Part shown: in pieces, positions 11,000 through 23,116 of the stretch
Layout: each line of letters starts with the position of its first letter
How positions within the stretch are numbered: the stretch's first letter is position 1
Assembly: GCA_905250075.1 (NCBI GenBank)
Contig: CAJNOP010000015.1
Coordinates: 1,392,776-1,456,775, forward strand
Source of the DNA: Rotaria sp. Silwood1
Taxonomy: Eukaryota; Rotifera; Eurotatoria; Philodinida; Philodinidae
Direction of reading: 5' to 3'
DNA length: 64,000 bases
The notes under the pieces: model-generated
Databases searched by the model: none
Told to the model about the DNA's origin: nothing
The model's input: only the letters and a program-made list of their open reading frames with translations
Program-made: the position numbers and the translations under genes

Positions 11000-13900
11000 A
11001 ACTCCTTTTTCAGTTTCCTTTTGATTGTTATGTAAATATATATATTGAAGAAAAAAAAGAAATAGACTTTTTGATTTTATTCACACATTTATATTTACCG
11101 CATTGTCGGCATTAAGTGAACACGCCTTTTACACCATCATAGAAGGAGAAAACAAAAAACAACACAAAAAAAAAATACAAACAAAAATTTTCCCAATATT
11201 CAATCAGACAATAAGTTACAAATGAACTGTATATACATTAGATGTGCAAACTTTAATCGTGTGAATAAATAGCAGACAATAAAAGAACAAGAAAACCGGT
11301 GACTGATCACCCCTTTGGCAACCATGGTATGCATCATTGAAGTTTAACCACTTCATCATCGTTAAGCTTGATTGATCTATTGTTTAATATGAAAAAAAAA
11401 AATGAGAAGAAAGTGAAACCGTTTTTAATTGAATTAATTTTATGTTTTTTTTGTTTAAATTTTATTCTCACGTTCGTAAATAGAAGCCTTATATTAATAG
11501 TGCAACACGTGTTTGCAGATAAATGATCAATATTTGCAAGAGTTTTCAAGTATGTACACACTTTTTTTTTTGACTGTATGATCATAGCATTCATATTGGA
11601 AAAAAACTCTTTACATTTTATATTAATAAAAATAAAAGTGATCGTGAGATTTTTATCATCGGTTACTGATTAATTATAAGGATCAAAGATAATGTTGATT
11701 AATCATTATAAATTATTGAAAAAAAGAAAGAAGAGGATTAGAAAAGAATTAATTTAAAATTATTTGGAAATCGTTACACTATATTCATTGATGTTTGATA
11801 TTTTTTAATCGAAGTGTACTTAATCTATATTTGTTTTATCACAAAAGAGACATTTTGATATATACATTCTATTTATTGACAATATAGATATTTCAAAAAA
11901 ATAAAATCTACAACAAACGATCGGTTCTTAGAAAGAAATTCTTTTCAATAATGAACATCTAAATCTCTTCTTTGATTTCTACTAATTGAAATGAATCTGC
12001 TACAACATATTTATTACGAATTTTCAAGATATAGCAAACTATCTGTTTATAAAAATTGTGACTTATAATCTGGAAATATATACCATATTGTAATGTTTTT
12101 GCAATATTTAACTTTTTTTTTCTGATGATTGAAGATGTAAATTTAAATATAATATTATATGTATATTCATCAGGAAGAAAATCAGTAAATCTAATACTTT
12201 TTAGCTATGTTACTCAATCTATACTCTGCCCAAATCTCGGTATCATTAGTAATGGAATGGCTTTGAACGAGTCACTAACGCTTTTTTTTATCACGGATCA
12301 TCCTTTCAATACTATGTCTATTATATAAGCCAGTTTTGACATCCACTAATGAATGTTCTTCAGTCTTTTTCTCAATGAAGTCTAAGCTAAATACTCGTAA
12401 AAATTTATGCCAAGTTTTGAATACTAAATTGATAAAAATGATAATAATGTTTCATATTTTCTGAAAAATATTATTTTATACAGTTGTGTATTTCACTTTG
12501 AATCAGTCAAATATGCGATCAGAAATAGTTTCATTCCCATTATACGAAAAGTATCATGCCTATAAGCTCTAAGAAAAACATTCATTCTAATCATTGACTG
12601 TTTTCGCCGACATTATACAAGCATAGAAAAGAAATATTTTTTTCATGAATTTCAACTATTCATAATATTGAATAAATTCATGAAATTCGATTTATGAGTT
12701 GCACAATAATTCACTATGTAGTCGATAGGGCTTCTTGAATTCAACCCTGATGTTTCGCATTTTTTTTTTGTATTTGAATGAATATTCATAAAATATCGTT
12801 AAAAAAGATTAGTTTATGTAAATAGTATCATATTTCTCAGCTTTATTACATTTATCTTTGATATCAATCGAAATCGATTTCTTACCTATACACAGAAAAC
12901 AATTTTGTCTCTAATGATTATTGATAATTTTCATTTCATCAGCAGTAGTAAATTCATTTTACACCACATCATGCACCTTAATATTGAACATATTGAAAAC
13001 AAATCAAACAACAATAGCAAAGAATCCATTTTATTTATCGAAAACAATTTATTATTGATCACATATCATTGCATATGATCTAACAGTTTGATTCAATAAT
13101 ACATATAACTACAAGTGTTTTAATTAATAATCAGTATATTATACAAAATCTTACTGTTTGATATTGGTTTATTAACAAATCAAAGTTGAATATTAAATAT
13201 ATTAATTTCATTGCGTAATAAAAATTGTCTAATTAATCCATCAGATAAAAAGAAATCATCAGAATCAGGTTTTAATTACTATGTTGGTCTTTAGATAATT
13301 TCAATTTGTATTCATTTTGAAAATGTAAGTAAAATTCAAATGATATTCATCGTATGATTTAATATTATTACAAATCAGAATAATTCGATTTGTATTCAAT
13401 CGACATGAAATCTATTATTTTAATGTGTCAAATTATAATGAAGAAAAATTTTTAATTTGTAAACCTTGCCTTTGGTCATTTTCATCATTTTCCTGTTTGA
13501 ATTTCTTCATATAGAAACAAAAAAAAATATTATTTTTGATTAACAAACTATCACCATGGCTCTAGTGATCGTTAAGAGCATCCATATGTTGGTTATGTTT
13601 TATTCGATTGAACACAATATCGATATAAATTAGAAACGAGCTGATTTCAATCTGATTATTTGTTTCCTTTATCCACTATCAATAATTTTTTAAAATGCTT
13701 AAAATGAGTTAGGTAGATTAGTAATTAATTCTATTCTTAGTTAGAATAGTGATGCAACAGTGATGGTGTATCGATCTAAACATGTATGTATATAAAGGCA
13801 TAGCTCTTACGATTGAGTCATGTTTTATCAAATTTAACTGCTTTCTGGAAGTCAGCCTCTTCCGGTCGAAGAAATCAAAACGAATCTAAGACCACCGTAG

Positions 13901-14388
13901 TTTTATCATATATTCACAGTATTAACCGTTATTCTATACATATCAACAGTGGAAAAAATATGATTAAGATTTGTCTTATCTTCTTTGATCTTCAAAATTG
14001 ATCCATAGATTCCTGAATATCATTGATTTTTGTACATGGAAAAGACATGGTTCGAACTTTTTAACTAACAACTAGAAAAACTTCTCATCATCTTGAAAGT
14101 GAAAGATATTATTAAATGCTCATGATCAATTTAGTAGTTAAAATTCAGCACGTATTGAAGATAGTATTACTACTATTTTATTAGAAACAAGTTTAATAAT
14201 TTCATACAATAAAAAGCAAGTAGTCGTTTTTTTCCTTCGTTGTAAAATAACACAAGACATGTTTCATAGTCAATATTATTCAATGATAAGATTTGACGTC
14301 ATACACGGGAAAAGAGAACAACTCAACAGATGTTTGTTTTCAGTCGTTTTACAAAATAAAAAAAGGAATAATGCAGGAAAAAAAATCT
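11000..14388. other. AT-rich intergenic stretch, nothing recognised
   Basis: No coding exons with consistent splice sites, RNA genes or clear terminal repeats were found between the INCENP-like gene and the tRNA gene. Confidence 0.5.
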
Positions 14389-14461
14389 GGTCCCTATGAG
14401 GATCGAACTCATGACCTCCGCGTTATTAGCACGGCGCTCTAACCGGCTGAGCTAAGGGACC
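14389..14461 (-). tRNA. tRNA-Ile (anticodon AAT)
   Basis: On the minus strand the 73 bases fold as a complete cloverleaf. The acceptor arms are GGTCCCT and AGGGACC, the D stem is GCTC/GAGC, and the anticodon stem is CCGTG/CGCGG with loop CTAATAA. The T stem is ATGAG/CTCAT with loop TTCGATC. The anticodon AAT (read as IAU after deamination) decodes isoleucine. There is no intron and no encoded CCA. A run of eight T follows the 3' end on the minus strand, as expected for an RNA polymerase III terminator. The internal A box (TAGCTCAGCCGG) and B box (TTCGATCC) are present. Confidence 0.96.
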
Positions 14462-16481
14462 ACGTCGATGCTATTTGGAAAATCGTATATGATTTTTGTC
14501 GCATTGTAAATGGTTATGACTGAATGAAATTCGACAATAGCTTGTCGAATTTAATTATATGTGTACATTGAACCACTGCACTAACTGATGTTCTTGTAGC
14601 CTATTCTTTCAAGATCTTTAGCTTTCTTGATTGCTTAGAAAAAGATTCTTTTCGACAGGAAAGACACAAAATTCTTACTTGGCTTTCAAGCTATGTATAT
14701 GTCTGAATGCATTGCACTTTTCGATATAACTGGGTTAAAACATTGAAAGTAGACTTAAACAAATTTTGAGTACTACATCTTATTACGTGCAATGTTTATG
14801 TTACACAACAAAAGTTTTTTGCATATTCATCGAGATATGAATTACTTTAGTGTACGCCTATTGTAAGAAATATTATTTAATATGGGAAAACTGATTATAG
14901 CTCTCTAAAATTCTATGTATTACAATTGTTAAGTAACCTAGAACTGACATTTGCAATGAAAGTAGATTCATTTTCCGACATGAAACTAGTTCAATTATAT
15001 CAAACGCAATTCATCTTGACTTAAGACTTCTTGAGATATTGTATTAAAAATGTCTCTCTACAAATTGTAAAAGATCACTCAAATTCTATGTGGTAGAAAT
15101 ACTTTTTAATTCAGAGTCTATGTGCCGAATACAACAAAAATTTAGACACAAAACGAATGAGTTGTTCTGAAGGTATTCACGTGGAATTTTCAAAATATCG
15201 CTCTATAAAGTGAGTAGCTGAAGCTCTATTTAAAAAAATGCGCTTGTTTCTTAATCGGGTAGCAAAGAAAGCCTTAGAGGATATGGACACAAATAGCAAT
15301 TTGTCTAAGATATCGGCATTTTACTATAATTTTTCTGCAGACCATTGTTTTGCGGTAGAATCGAAAATTTCGAATTTCGATCTAAAACTTCGCCCACACC
15401 AAGGCTTCAATCAGACGACTTTATCTATTAACTTCCAGAATTTTCGCACAAATCACTTTCGATATATGAATTTTCCCAAAAAATATCCATGCATAACAAA
15501 ATATTCATAAAAAAAAGCGTTTTTACGCTAACATACTGGTATATTAGAAATGATTCATCCAAAAATTCTAACTGTTTGTGAACACACTTGTCTAATTGGA
15601 GCCTTGACATGGGCAAAGCTTCAGATCAAAATTCAAATCTTCAACTCTATCGCAAATATTGTGCCTCTCGGAAAATTCCAGTATCTCAGCCGAATTACAA
15701 CTCATATCCATATTCTCTTAGCCTTTCTCTGCTCCATACATCTCCTACTTGTAGACAACAGTTTAGTTCAAAAGTCTTTTAGTATATCGGAAGGTTCCCT
15801 CGTAAGAGACACTTTTATGATTAATTTCTTCGCACAACGATCTTTCTTTGTAACAGGTTCAGCTCTGCAAAACAGATTATTTGTTATCGCTTTATCGATT
15901 CTCAGCAAATTTCTTTGCCTTAATGCATCTCTCCATGAAATACAATTTCAAAGTGTGAGCCTCATAAGCAATTGACGGCATGACCTCGAGAGCTTGAAGT
16001 TGCTTTCAGTGTGACTTAAAGAACGATTCGTTTTAGAATCTTTGCAAAAATAACGGATATTGACAAGTGGAGCAATTATCATTTTCCTATGATGAATATA
16101 TATTAGTCGAATTATAATAATTGATGAATATTATAATGTAAATAGATTATTTCTATAAACTTGTTTTGCATTATTTTCATTATTAGCTTTCTTATTTCAT
16201 CTAAGTTGGATGAAATCAGACATATTGTTGTTTTTATATGTTATTAAATATTCGAAGTAACAATAAAACAGTAATAAAAGGAAATATTCTTGTTGATCTA
16301 TAGTAAAGGCCCCGCATAAATCTCCAGTTGCAAACAAATAAATGTAAGAGAACAACAATCTGTAAAAAAAATAAATCAAAGAACATTCATTTATGTTACA
16401 GCATAATATTTTTTTCTTCTTTTTAGACAGCAACGAATTAATTTAAATCTAAATAAAAAAGACCTTTTACAGATTATGATG
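14462..16481. other. AT-rich intergenic stretch, no gene identified
   Basis: The 15,230-16,000 part has fewer A/T runs than its surroundings and long open frames on both strands. None resembles a known protein or has good splice sites. It may be old repeat DNA. Confidence 0.4.
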
Positions 16482-17209
16482 CTAATGTAATTGAGACCAA
16501 AAGGTTTGATGAATTTTGACAGCTTCATCTTCGAGAACAGGACCAATAACAATGAATTTAGGTGATGGTAAAAGTTGTTGACAAGATAAGAGGCCATCAT
16601 GGCCTGCATATTTCTAAAACACAACATTTTAAAGTTTAGTATTATCTTATTTGAGAGATACTCATTTTTCTGCCTTTTTAATTATATGATATTTACAAAG
16701 ATGAATGGTATCTCTTAGTCTCCATTTTCTTAGAAAATATGATTTGACATAATAACTTACTCCTATGGATGTACAATAGACAAAAATATTCTTTATAAAA
16801 CCTCTTGTTTTGATCATAATTTTTCTAACTTGTTTGTCTTACTTTATAAGTGGATACTTACTCCTAATGTTTCGGATGACAGGCCATAGACCAAGTGTCG
16901 AATTCCACTCCAAAGCAAAGCACCTGCACACATACAACATGGTTCACAACTACTATATAATGTACATTGTTCAAGAATGTCTCGACTAAATTTTTGTGAA
17001 GCCATACTAATTAGATTCAATTCAGCATGACGAGTGACATCATGATGAGGTGTACAAGCTGTATTTTCGGCAGTCAATAATATTTGTCCATCTTTTGATA
17101 CAAGACAAGCACCAAATGGATGATTTCCATGTTCAACTGCGGATAATGAGAGTTGAATAGCTTGACGAATGAATGGTTCATGAATATTTTCAACAGTTGA
17201 AGACGACAT
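16482..17209 (-). CDS. Nucleoside/guanine deaminase-like protein (CDA fold, TadA/GuaD type)
   Basis: Exons 17209-16862 and 16613-16482 join in frame to 159 residues. Seen: the zinc deaminase motif His61-Ala-Glu63 (RHAEL) and the Cys pair in SCEPCCMCAGAL (Cys91, Cys94). His61, Cys91 and Cys94 would bind zinc, and Glu63 would shuttle protons. The N-terminal HPFGACLV and the C-terminal VIGPVLEDEA with IHQTFW are usual in bacterial-type COG0590 nucleoside deaminases. The family removes the amino group from guanine, guanosine or tRNA adenosine; the substrate cannot be told from sequence. The length fits the family (about 150-160). The resemblance to bacterial proteins is suggestive of acquisition by transfer, but the gene has a standard intron and host-like codon use, so any transfer would be old. 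It is transcribed away from the ATPase gene at 18,059. Confidence 0.85.
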
Positions 17210-18058
17210 TTATTTTGCTTTTACAAAAAAAAAAGAGAAAAGAAAAATATATTATCGAAAGAGTTCGAGGTATGTGAAGTAAATAACTTTCATCAAGTGA
17301 ATCCTTATCTATACTAACCACCAACTTATATATCGAATATCTCAGCTTTTAGTGATTAGATCTAAATGCACTATATAGTTTTTTTTATAACCGATTCATC
17401 AATCTAAGTTTATATGTTTTTAGTTCTAAAAAAAGTAATAGATGGCGTTCTCTATCAATTTGTTGTTGTAGATAGTATCATCAGAATAGCGCTAGTGCAT
17501 GATACGAACTTAATAGAACAGATAAAAATGGCCAATACGAAAATATGATACCATGATGTTTCAAGCTATGTCTAATTTTTTTATGAAAACTTTTTTAATT
17601 GATTCGCTTATAGAATGCTTTGAACACGTGCATCAGTGGTTTCATTATTGAAATCATCCGATGAGTCATCCATGTCAACTAGTATAATCGATCGTGTAGT
17701 AGTACTCTAAAGTATATCTTCACTGTAAAAAATTTACCCGTTAAATATCAACCAATAATTTAAACTCAGCTCATGGTCAAATGAGAAGATGTCATTACTA
17801 TTTCTGTCTTCTGGCAAAATACAGAATTTCTGATGGATGATATAAGAGCAATGAATTTTATACTGGAATAGTATGATCATATATTTCAATAAAAAAATTC
17901 TTTCTCTCGATTTTAAGATAATTTGTTCTCATGTATTTGCGGCATGTATTCTTAAACTTGAAAACAATTGTTTATTTACGTTCTCAAGTAATTCATTCTT
18001 CGAGTTGTTTAATAATTTTTTTTAAAGTTTTTTTTTTTTTTTTTTTTTTTATTTATAG
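17210..18058. other. Divergent intergenic region holding the unseen first exon of the ATPase gene
   Basis: This lies between two genes transcribed away from each other, so both promoters should be here. The ATPase exon at 18059 opens in frame without a start codon and is preceded by a long T tract ending in ATTTATAG, so a first coding exon must lie upstream. An ATG at 17551 followed by an open frame to a weak GTGCAT donor is one candidate; I cannot confirm it. Confidence 0.45.
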
Positions 18059-20106
18059 ACAATAGACAAATTTCTTCATCGCTCATTGTCATCTCAAATT
18101 CAGAAACATGAAGAATCAAATTCAATAAAATTTTCTAATGAAGACCAAGAAAAAAAAGACACTAATCTAGTTATAGAAACAAGGGGTGCTCGAAAAGAAC
18201 GTGAAAAAGCTGAATGGGAACGATTATCATTTATTGAGAAAATAGTAAAAAAATATTTTCCATCTCGTATTAATTCAGTTGCTATTTTTGTACGTAATTA
18301 TTTGTATTTTTCTTTCATTTTTAACAAACTTCTTCATATTAGATTCTTGCTGGTATTGGTTATGTAATTTTTGAGCAAACAAGAAATGATCATGAAATTA
18401 AACGAACATTTCGTAATGGTTCATGTCCAAATTTTAAATTTAAAGAAGAACAATTACTCGAACGAAAAGAAATATTAGATGAACTTTCAAGAATTATTAA
18501 ACCTGTTGCTAATAAACTTGTTTCATCATATTATATTGTAGTTGGTGATCATGGAACTGGGTAAGATTCAATAAATGATTATCAAAGAAGTTTTTATTTT
18601 TCTATAAATAGAAAAACAACATTAATTCGCCAAGCAGCACGACAAGCTGGTCGAGGTGTTATCTATGTTGATAGTTCGTTATTATTTTAATTATAAAAAG
18701 AAGACAAAAAAAAAAGAAACCGTTTTTGTTATTATTTCTAGTTCCATATAATGTTGAAAGGTTTGGTTCTGCTTTTGCACGTTCAATAAATTTCAATTTC
18801 AAAGAACATCTTCTTTTATCAGTATGGATTGAATCAAAAATGTTTGGTTCACCACCTGATGATGGTAAAAATTGAGTTCAATTTTTCTTTATCTTTCTAT
18901 GAAATTATTTATTTCAGCAGGTAAACAAGAAAGTTGGGAACGTGTATTAGTTACATTTGAAAAATATGCAATTGATTTTAAAAAAAGATATGGTTGTGTA
19001 CCAATATTAATCTTTGATAATTGTGATTCACTTGCAAATAAAGATAAAAAAATGCTTGAAATATTACAAGATACAGCAAAAACAGCTATTGATGATTCAA
19101 CATGGGTTACAATATTTGTTGGATCAGCTGGAGAAGCACCAGAACAAATGGAAGGTAAGTCATTTACAAGCGAATAGTCTCAACTGTTCAATGGTTGTTC
19201 ACTTAAGACTACTACTGTTCGATCGATCATGTTGAATAATGAAAAAATCTGGCTTTTTGATTTTCATTTCTTGAGCTATGAATATTTTACTTGATTTTAT
19301 AGTCATTTGAAACACCTTAAAGATTGAACCTGGACAAACGCATTCGTTCATATAGTAAAAATCGAGTAAAATGTTCATAACTGGATAAGCACAGACCGGA
19401 AAACTAGACATTTTTACTACTCATTATGTTTGATTGAATAGTTGTTGGAAAAGCTTTTATCTAGGCAAATATTAAGCTAAGATGACATTATAATACGATA
19501 CTTTTATTTATAGGTCGAAGTAGTATTACTCGTGCTGCATCATTTATCGAAATAACCGATCTATCCGAAACAGAAGCAATAACTTATTTAACAGAAAAAC
19601 GAAATCTACCAAAAGATATGGCCAAAGACATTTATGCACTTTTTGGTGGACGTTTTAAGCGTTTACAAAATGCCGCAAGTAAAATCGAATCTGGAGTACC
19701 ATTTTCTAGTAAGTAACATCAAATTTTTTTTTGAACAAGAAAAATCTTCGACATTTATTTTTTCTTTTATTTAGCTATTCGATCATCAACTTTAAATAGT
19801 ATAGCACGTCGAATAGAAAAAATTCGATGTCGAGTTGGTAGTCAAGAAGAAGCATTTATCCTTAATATTCTTTGTGGTTTATCATATCGATCTGAATTAA
19901 CTATTGATGATTTAATTCAAATGGAAGGAGATGCTAGTATAAGACAAAAAATTTTAGAAGAACTTCGCAATGAAACAATTCTTGCTCGAAATGTTACAAC
20001 TGGTTCATATATATTTCATGAACAAGCGACTAAAGTGTGTGTTAATGAATTCTATAAAGAAAAACGATGTTTTCCTTGTAAATGGATTAAAGATACAAAA
20101 TTTTAA
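18059..20106 (+). CDS. P-loop ATPase with N-terminal membrane segment (5' partial)
   Basis: Visible exons: 18059-18289, 18343-18560, 18612-18673, 18742-18864, 18921-19154 (or from 18918), 19514-19708, 19775-20106. They give 464 residues in frame and lack the start. In order: a basic, charged N-terminal part (KFLHRSLSSQIQK, then KKYFPSRINSV), a hydrophobic segment (VAIFILAGIGYVIF), Walker A GDHGTGKTT, and Walker B-like VPILIFDNCDSL. A sensor-like TWVTIFVGSAGE and a helical C-terminal part (DLSETEAITYLTEKRNLP) follow. This is an AAA/STAND-type ATPase of the kind that binds ATP through the P-loop; the exact subfamily is not recognised. The Arg/Ser-rich, acid-poor start before the membrane segment could be the end of a mitochondrial presequence (inference). 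Exon 5 can start at either of two tandem CAG sites, adding or omitting one alanine. Confidence 0.72.
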
Positions 20107-22114
20107 AAAATCTATTTTTTATATGTGTACAGAATAGCTTTTTTTTATACTTAACTTTATTATTCAATGTATCGATGAAGAAAATAAAACATGATAGTAG
20201 TCAAGCAATAGAAAAAACAACGAGCATAGATCTAAATGTCGTCTAATATCTGCACCACAACTAAATAGAGATGGGCGTGAGTTCAAAAATTCGACAACGT
20301 CAACAATTGGTACCCTCCAATTATCTACAATTGAAAGAGAAGAACTCTGGACATCTGCTTGCATAATACAACAATCTTAAACAAAATTATTTTAAGACCT
20401 GTTTGCGTGAAAAGAATTCATGATAACAACGTTTCGTTTCAAGGAAATTTTAATAAAAATCAACAGAATTCTATTTAATTTGATCTGATAGATGCGTGAC
20501 TTTGCTTGCTCAACATTGGAATATGAGTAGACAAGATGGAAGATGTTAAAATTGAATTGATAAGTTTTGTTAAGCAAAAATCTCTTTTGAACACGTGAAT
20601 ATTGGGATAATCAACTTTTCTAGATCTAATTTTTCTCAGTTACATTTGTTTAAAGTTACTATATATACTGTGAAAAAAAAATCGGCATCAGAGATATGTG
20701 TTCAGAGAAGTTGTCAATAAAAAAAGAAACTAAGTATTTTCGAAAAATAGATAGTATATTATGTACATAATTCATGAAGCTAGATTCTTATAATCGAATA
20801 GAAATTTCGAAACTAATTTCAAACGGTACAAAGCATGCTTCAAAATTAGTAGATGATGATAAGACAAAAATATTTCTTTCTATACTTAATAGGATCTTTA
20901 GAAAATGGATGTTGACGAGTAAGTTTTATCGGAGTCTGTTCTTACTAAAATTTTACCATGTATGTGGTTCCTGACATAGAATTCTTAAGTTTTCAAGTTT
21001 TTTTTGTCTCGTATGGTTAGATAGATATTTGCTAATTATTCTTTAATGATAACTCCACTAGGGCAGCCAACATTTTGACATATGTTTATACTAGAAGAAC
21101 TTATTCAGAAGAATAACCCTTATTAAGAATTAAAAGTGGATAGGTTCCGTTTTGTCTGCAACGGTTGATATATACGCTTGGGAAAAATAGAATTAGTCAA
21201 TTTTTTAAATCAATTGTCACCATAAAAATGCATTTTGCAAAAAAATTATTAGATATTTTAAAAGAGCTTAAAGATTTCTATCACTCTGTATATTTATATT
21301 TTCACTTACGTTTACTGACTAGAAAAGCAATCAATGACAACGAACACTTCCTCAATCATAGAGAATTTTGAGTGTTATCATGAAGTATAATTAACTTGAT
21401 AATAATCGATTCTTCTAGTAGCAATAACTTAAGGTAAATACTCAAGGTATTAAAGAATTTCAAGTTCTATTAAAATATGGAATTACTTAGTGATGATACA
21501 TTTAGCAAATTAAAACTTTTGTTGAAAATATTTTGACGGTGACAATGAATTTAAAAAACCATCTAACACTAGTTTTTTTCCAAGAATATTATATGAATCC
21601 TTTCCGATATTAAATGGTATTTTGAATCACTTATGAATAAGGAAATATTTGTGCTTAACATTCTACTCGTTAAATAATGAATTCATTAAATTCATGTCAA
21701 AAGCAATCTTATGATCGACATTACGAATTAAAAAAAATTAAAGTGAATATATAAATTATTAAATTCCTGGACAGTCTTGTTCCATCCAGAGATTAAAAGT
21801 ATGAGTCCTTCTATAAAATTTTCTATCATAGTGGATGACACATTTTCTTTGTCTTTCTTGATTCATCCATATGATGGTATTTACTAGATAGAGAGAAAGA
21901 AATTTCGACGTCCAAAACAAGAAAGACTATATTGACCTGATAAATATATATATATAAAGTGAAAAAGAAAAGATAATAAACACACACGCACACGTATATA
22001 GACGACACAGTGTTGTGCTCCTTCTGATCTAATTAAACAGGAATATAATAATAAGTAAGATTAGATTTAAGAAGAATGATAATTTTTAATTGAAACTCTT
22101 TTTTTTTTTAAAGA
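20107..22114. other. AT-rich spacer with weak open frames
   Basis: A 66-codon minus-strand frame at 20164-20364 (starts MQADVQSSSLSIVDNWRVPI) has host-like codon use and a true ATG, but there is no support from splice sites or family. Open frames on the plus strand near 20774-20974 and 21165-21371 are Lys/Ile-rich and could be decayed coding DNA. None is called as a gene. Confidence 0.35.
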
Positions 22115-23116
22115 ATGATGTCAACACAATCTCCAACACAAAATCGACAACAATCAACAACATACGATGAGCGTGTATTTAATGATCGTATTCGTCAATT
22201 ATTTAATTCGATCGATTCATCTCCAGTATCTCATTCTTCTTTATCATCACATGGTGATGTTGGTCATATGACATCTATTGTTGATGCTCTTTTTCCTGAA
22301 CAAACTTCATTTCATCAACAAAGAGAACAACGTCATGCATCAACAAATGACCTTACAACTGCTTTCGATCGGTTTTCATTATGGAATAGTAATACTAATA
22401 CTACTACTAGTAATAAACAGAATAGTTCAGCATCAGCTTTCTGTGGTGGTACAACAAATGGTTCATCAGTATTCGCCAATCGACGTCAATCAAAATTACA
22501 TAGTTCATCACGTTCATTACGCAATGCTAATTATCATTGTCAACAGCAACAACAACAAAATCATTATCGACCTCCACCACTTACTCGACCTCGTTTTACT
22601 TCATCAATAGTACGTTTACCATCAGCGGTAACAACGTAAGTTTCACTTATTATTTTAACCGGTTATTAAATTAATATTCTTTCATATTCCAGAACTATTC
22701 ATAATAATAATAATAGTATTAACGGTCTTCAACGATCATCATCATCATTGTCGACGAATAATGGTACATGTGGTACAACTGATTATCAACCTCGTTTTGC
22801 TAGTCGCCTGTCAAGTAGTCGATTACCTACAGTCGCACCACCTGTAGGATCTCACGATCAAATAGCAGGTAATGGTATTGCAATAGATCCAATAGCTCCA
22901 CCATCATCAGCATCTACTATTGGTATGATGAGTCAACCATCATTGGCTTCTGCTGGGCTTGCTCGCAGTAATTCATCAACAAATACTCAACCACAACAAT
23001 TTGTTACTATGACACAAACAACAACAACAACATTTTGTTATGTACCTGCTTCTGGTTCACTTGCTTATAATAATTTATCGGGTACAAATCGAAATTCAAC
23101 GGTTTCTCATCAATAA
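22115..23116 (+). CDS. Ser/Thr/Asn/Gln-rich low-complexity protein, unknown function
   Basis: Exons 22115-22635 and 22693-23116 join in frame to 314 residues. The N-terminus (YDERVFNDRIRQLFNSID) is the only part with normal composition and could be a short helical motif. The rest is low complexity: poly-Gln, Asn/Ser/Thr runs, a Pro-Arg patch (RPPPLTRPRF) and a Thr run (TMTQTTTTTF). There is no signal peptide or membrane segment. The start is the first of two adjacent ATG codons, right after a T-rich tract ending AAAG. The composition suggests an intrinsically disordered regulatory or RNA-binding partner protein; that is only inference. No family is recognised. Confidence 0.7.

Noticed and set aside
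15238-15975. Long overlapping open frames on both strands
   Set aside because: No splice sites, no family likeness and frames open on both strands; probably chance in moderately AT-rich repeat-like DNA.
17650-17690. CGATGAGTC-like word resembling a hammerhead core
   Set aside because: The partner GAAA and the three stems could not be assembled.
22278-22610. Ile/Leu-rich frame overlapping the 22115 gene
   Set aside because: It is an out-of-frame reading of the Asn/Ser/Gln-rich exon.
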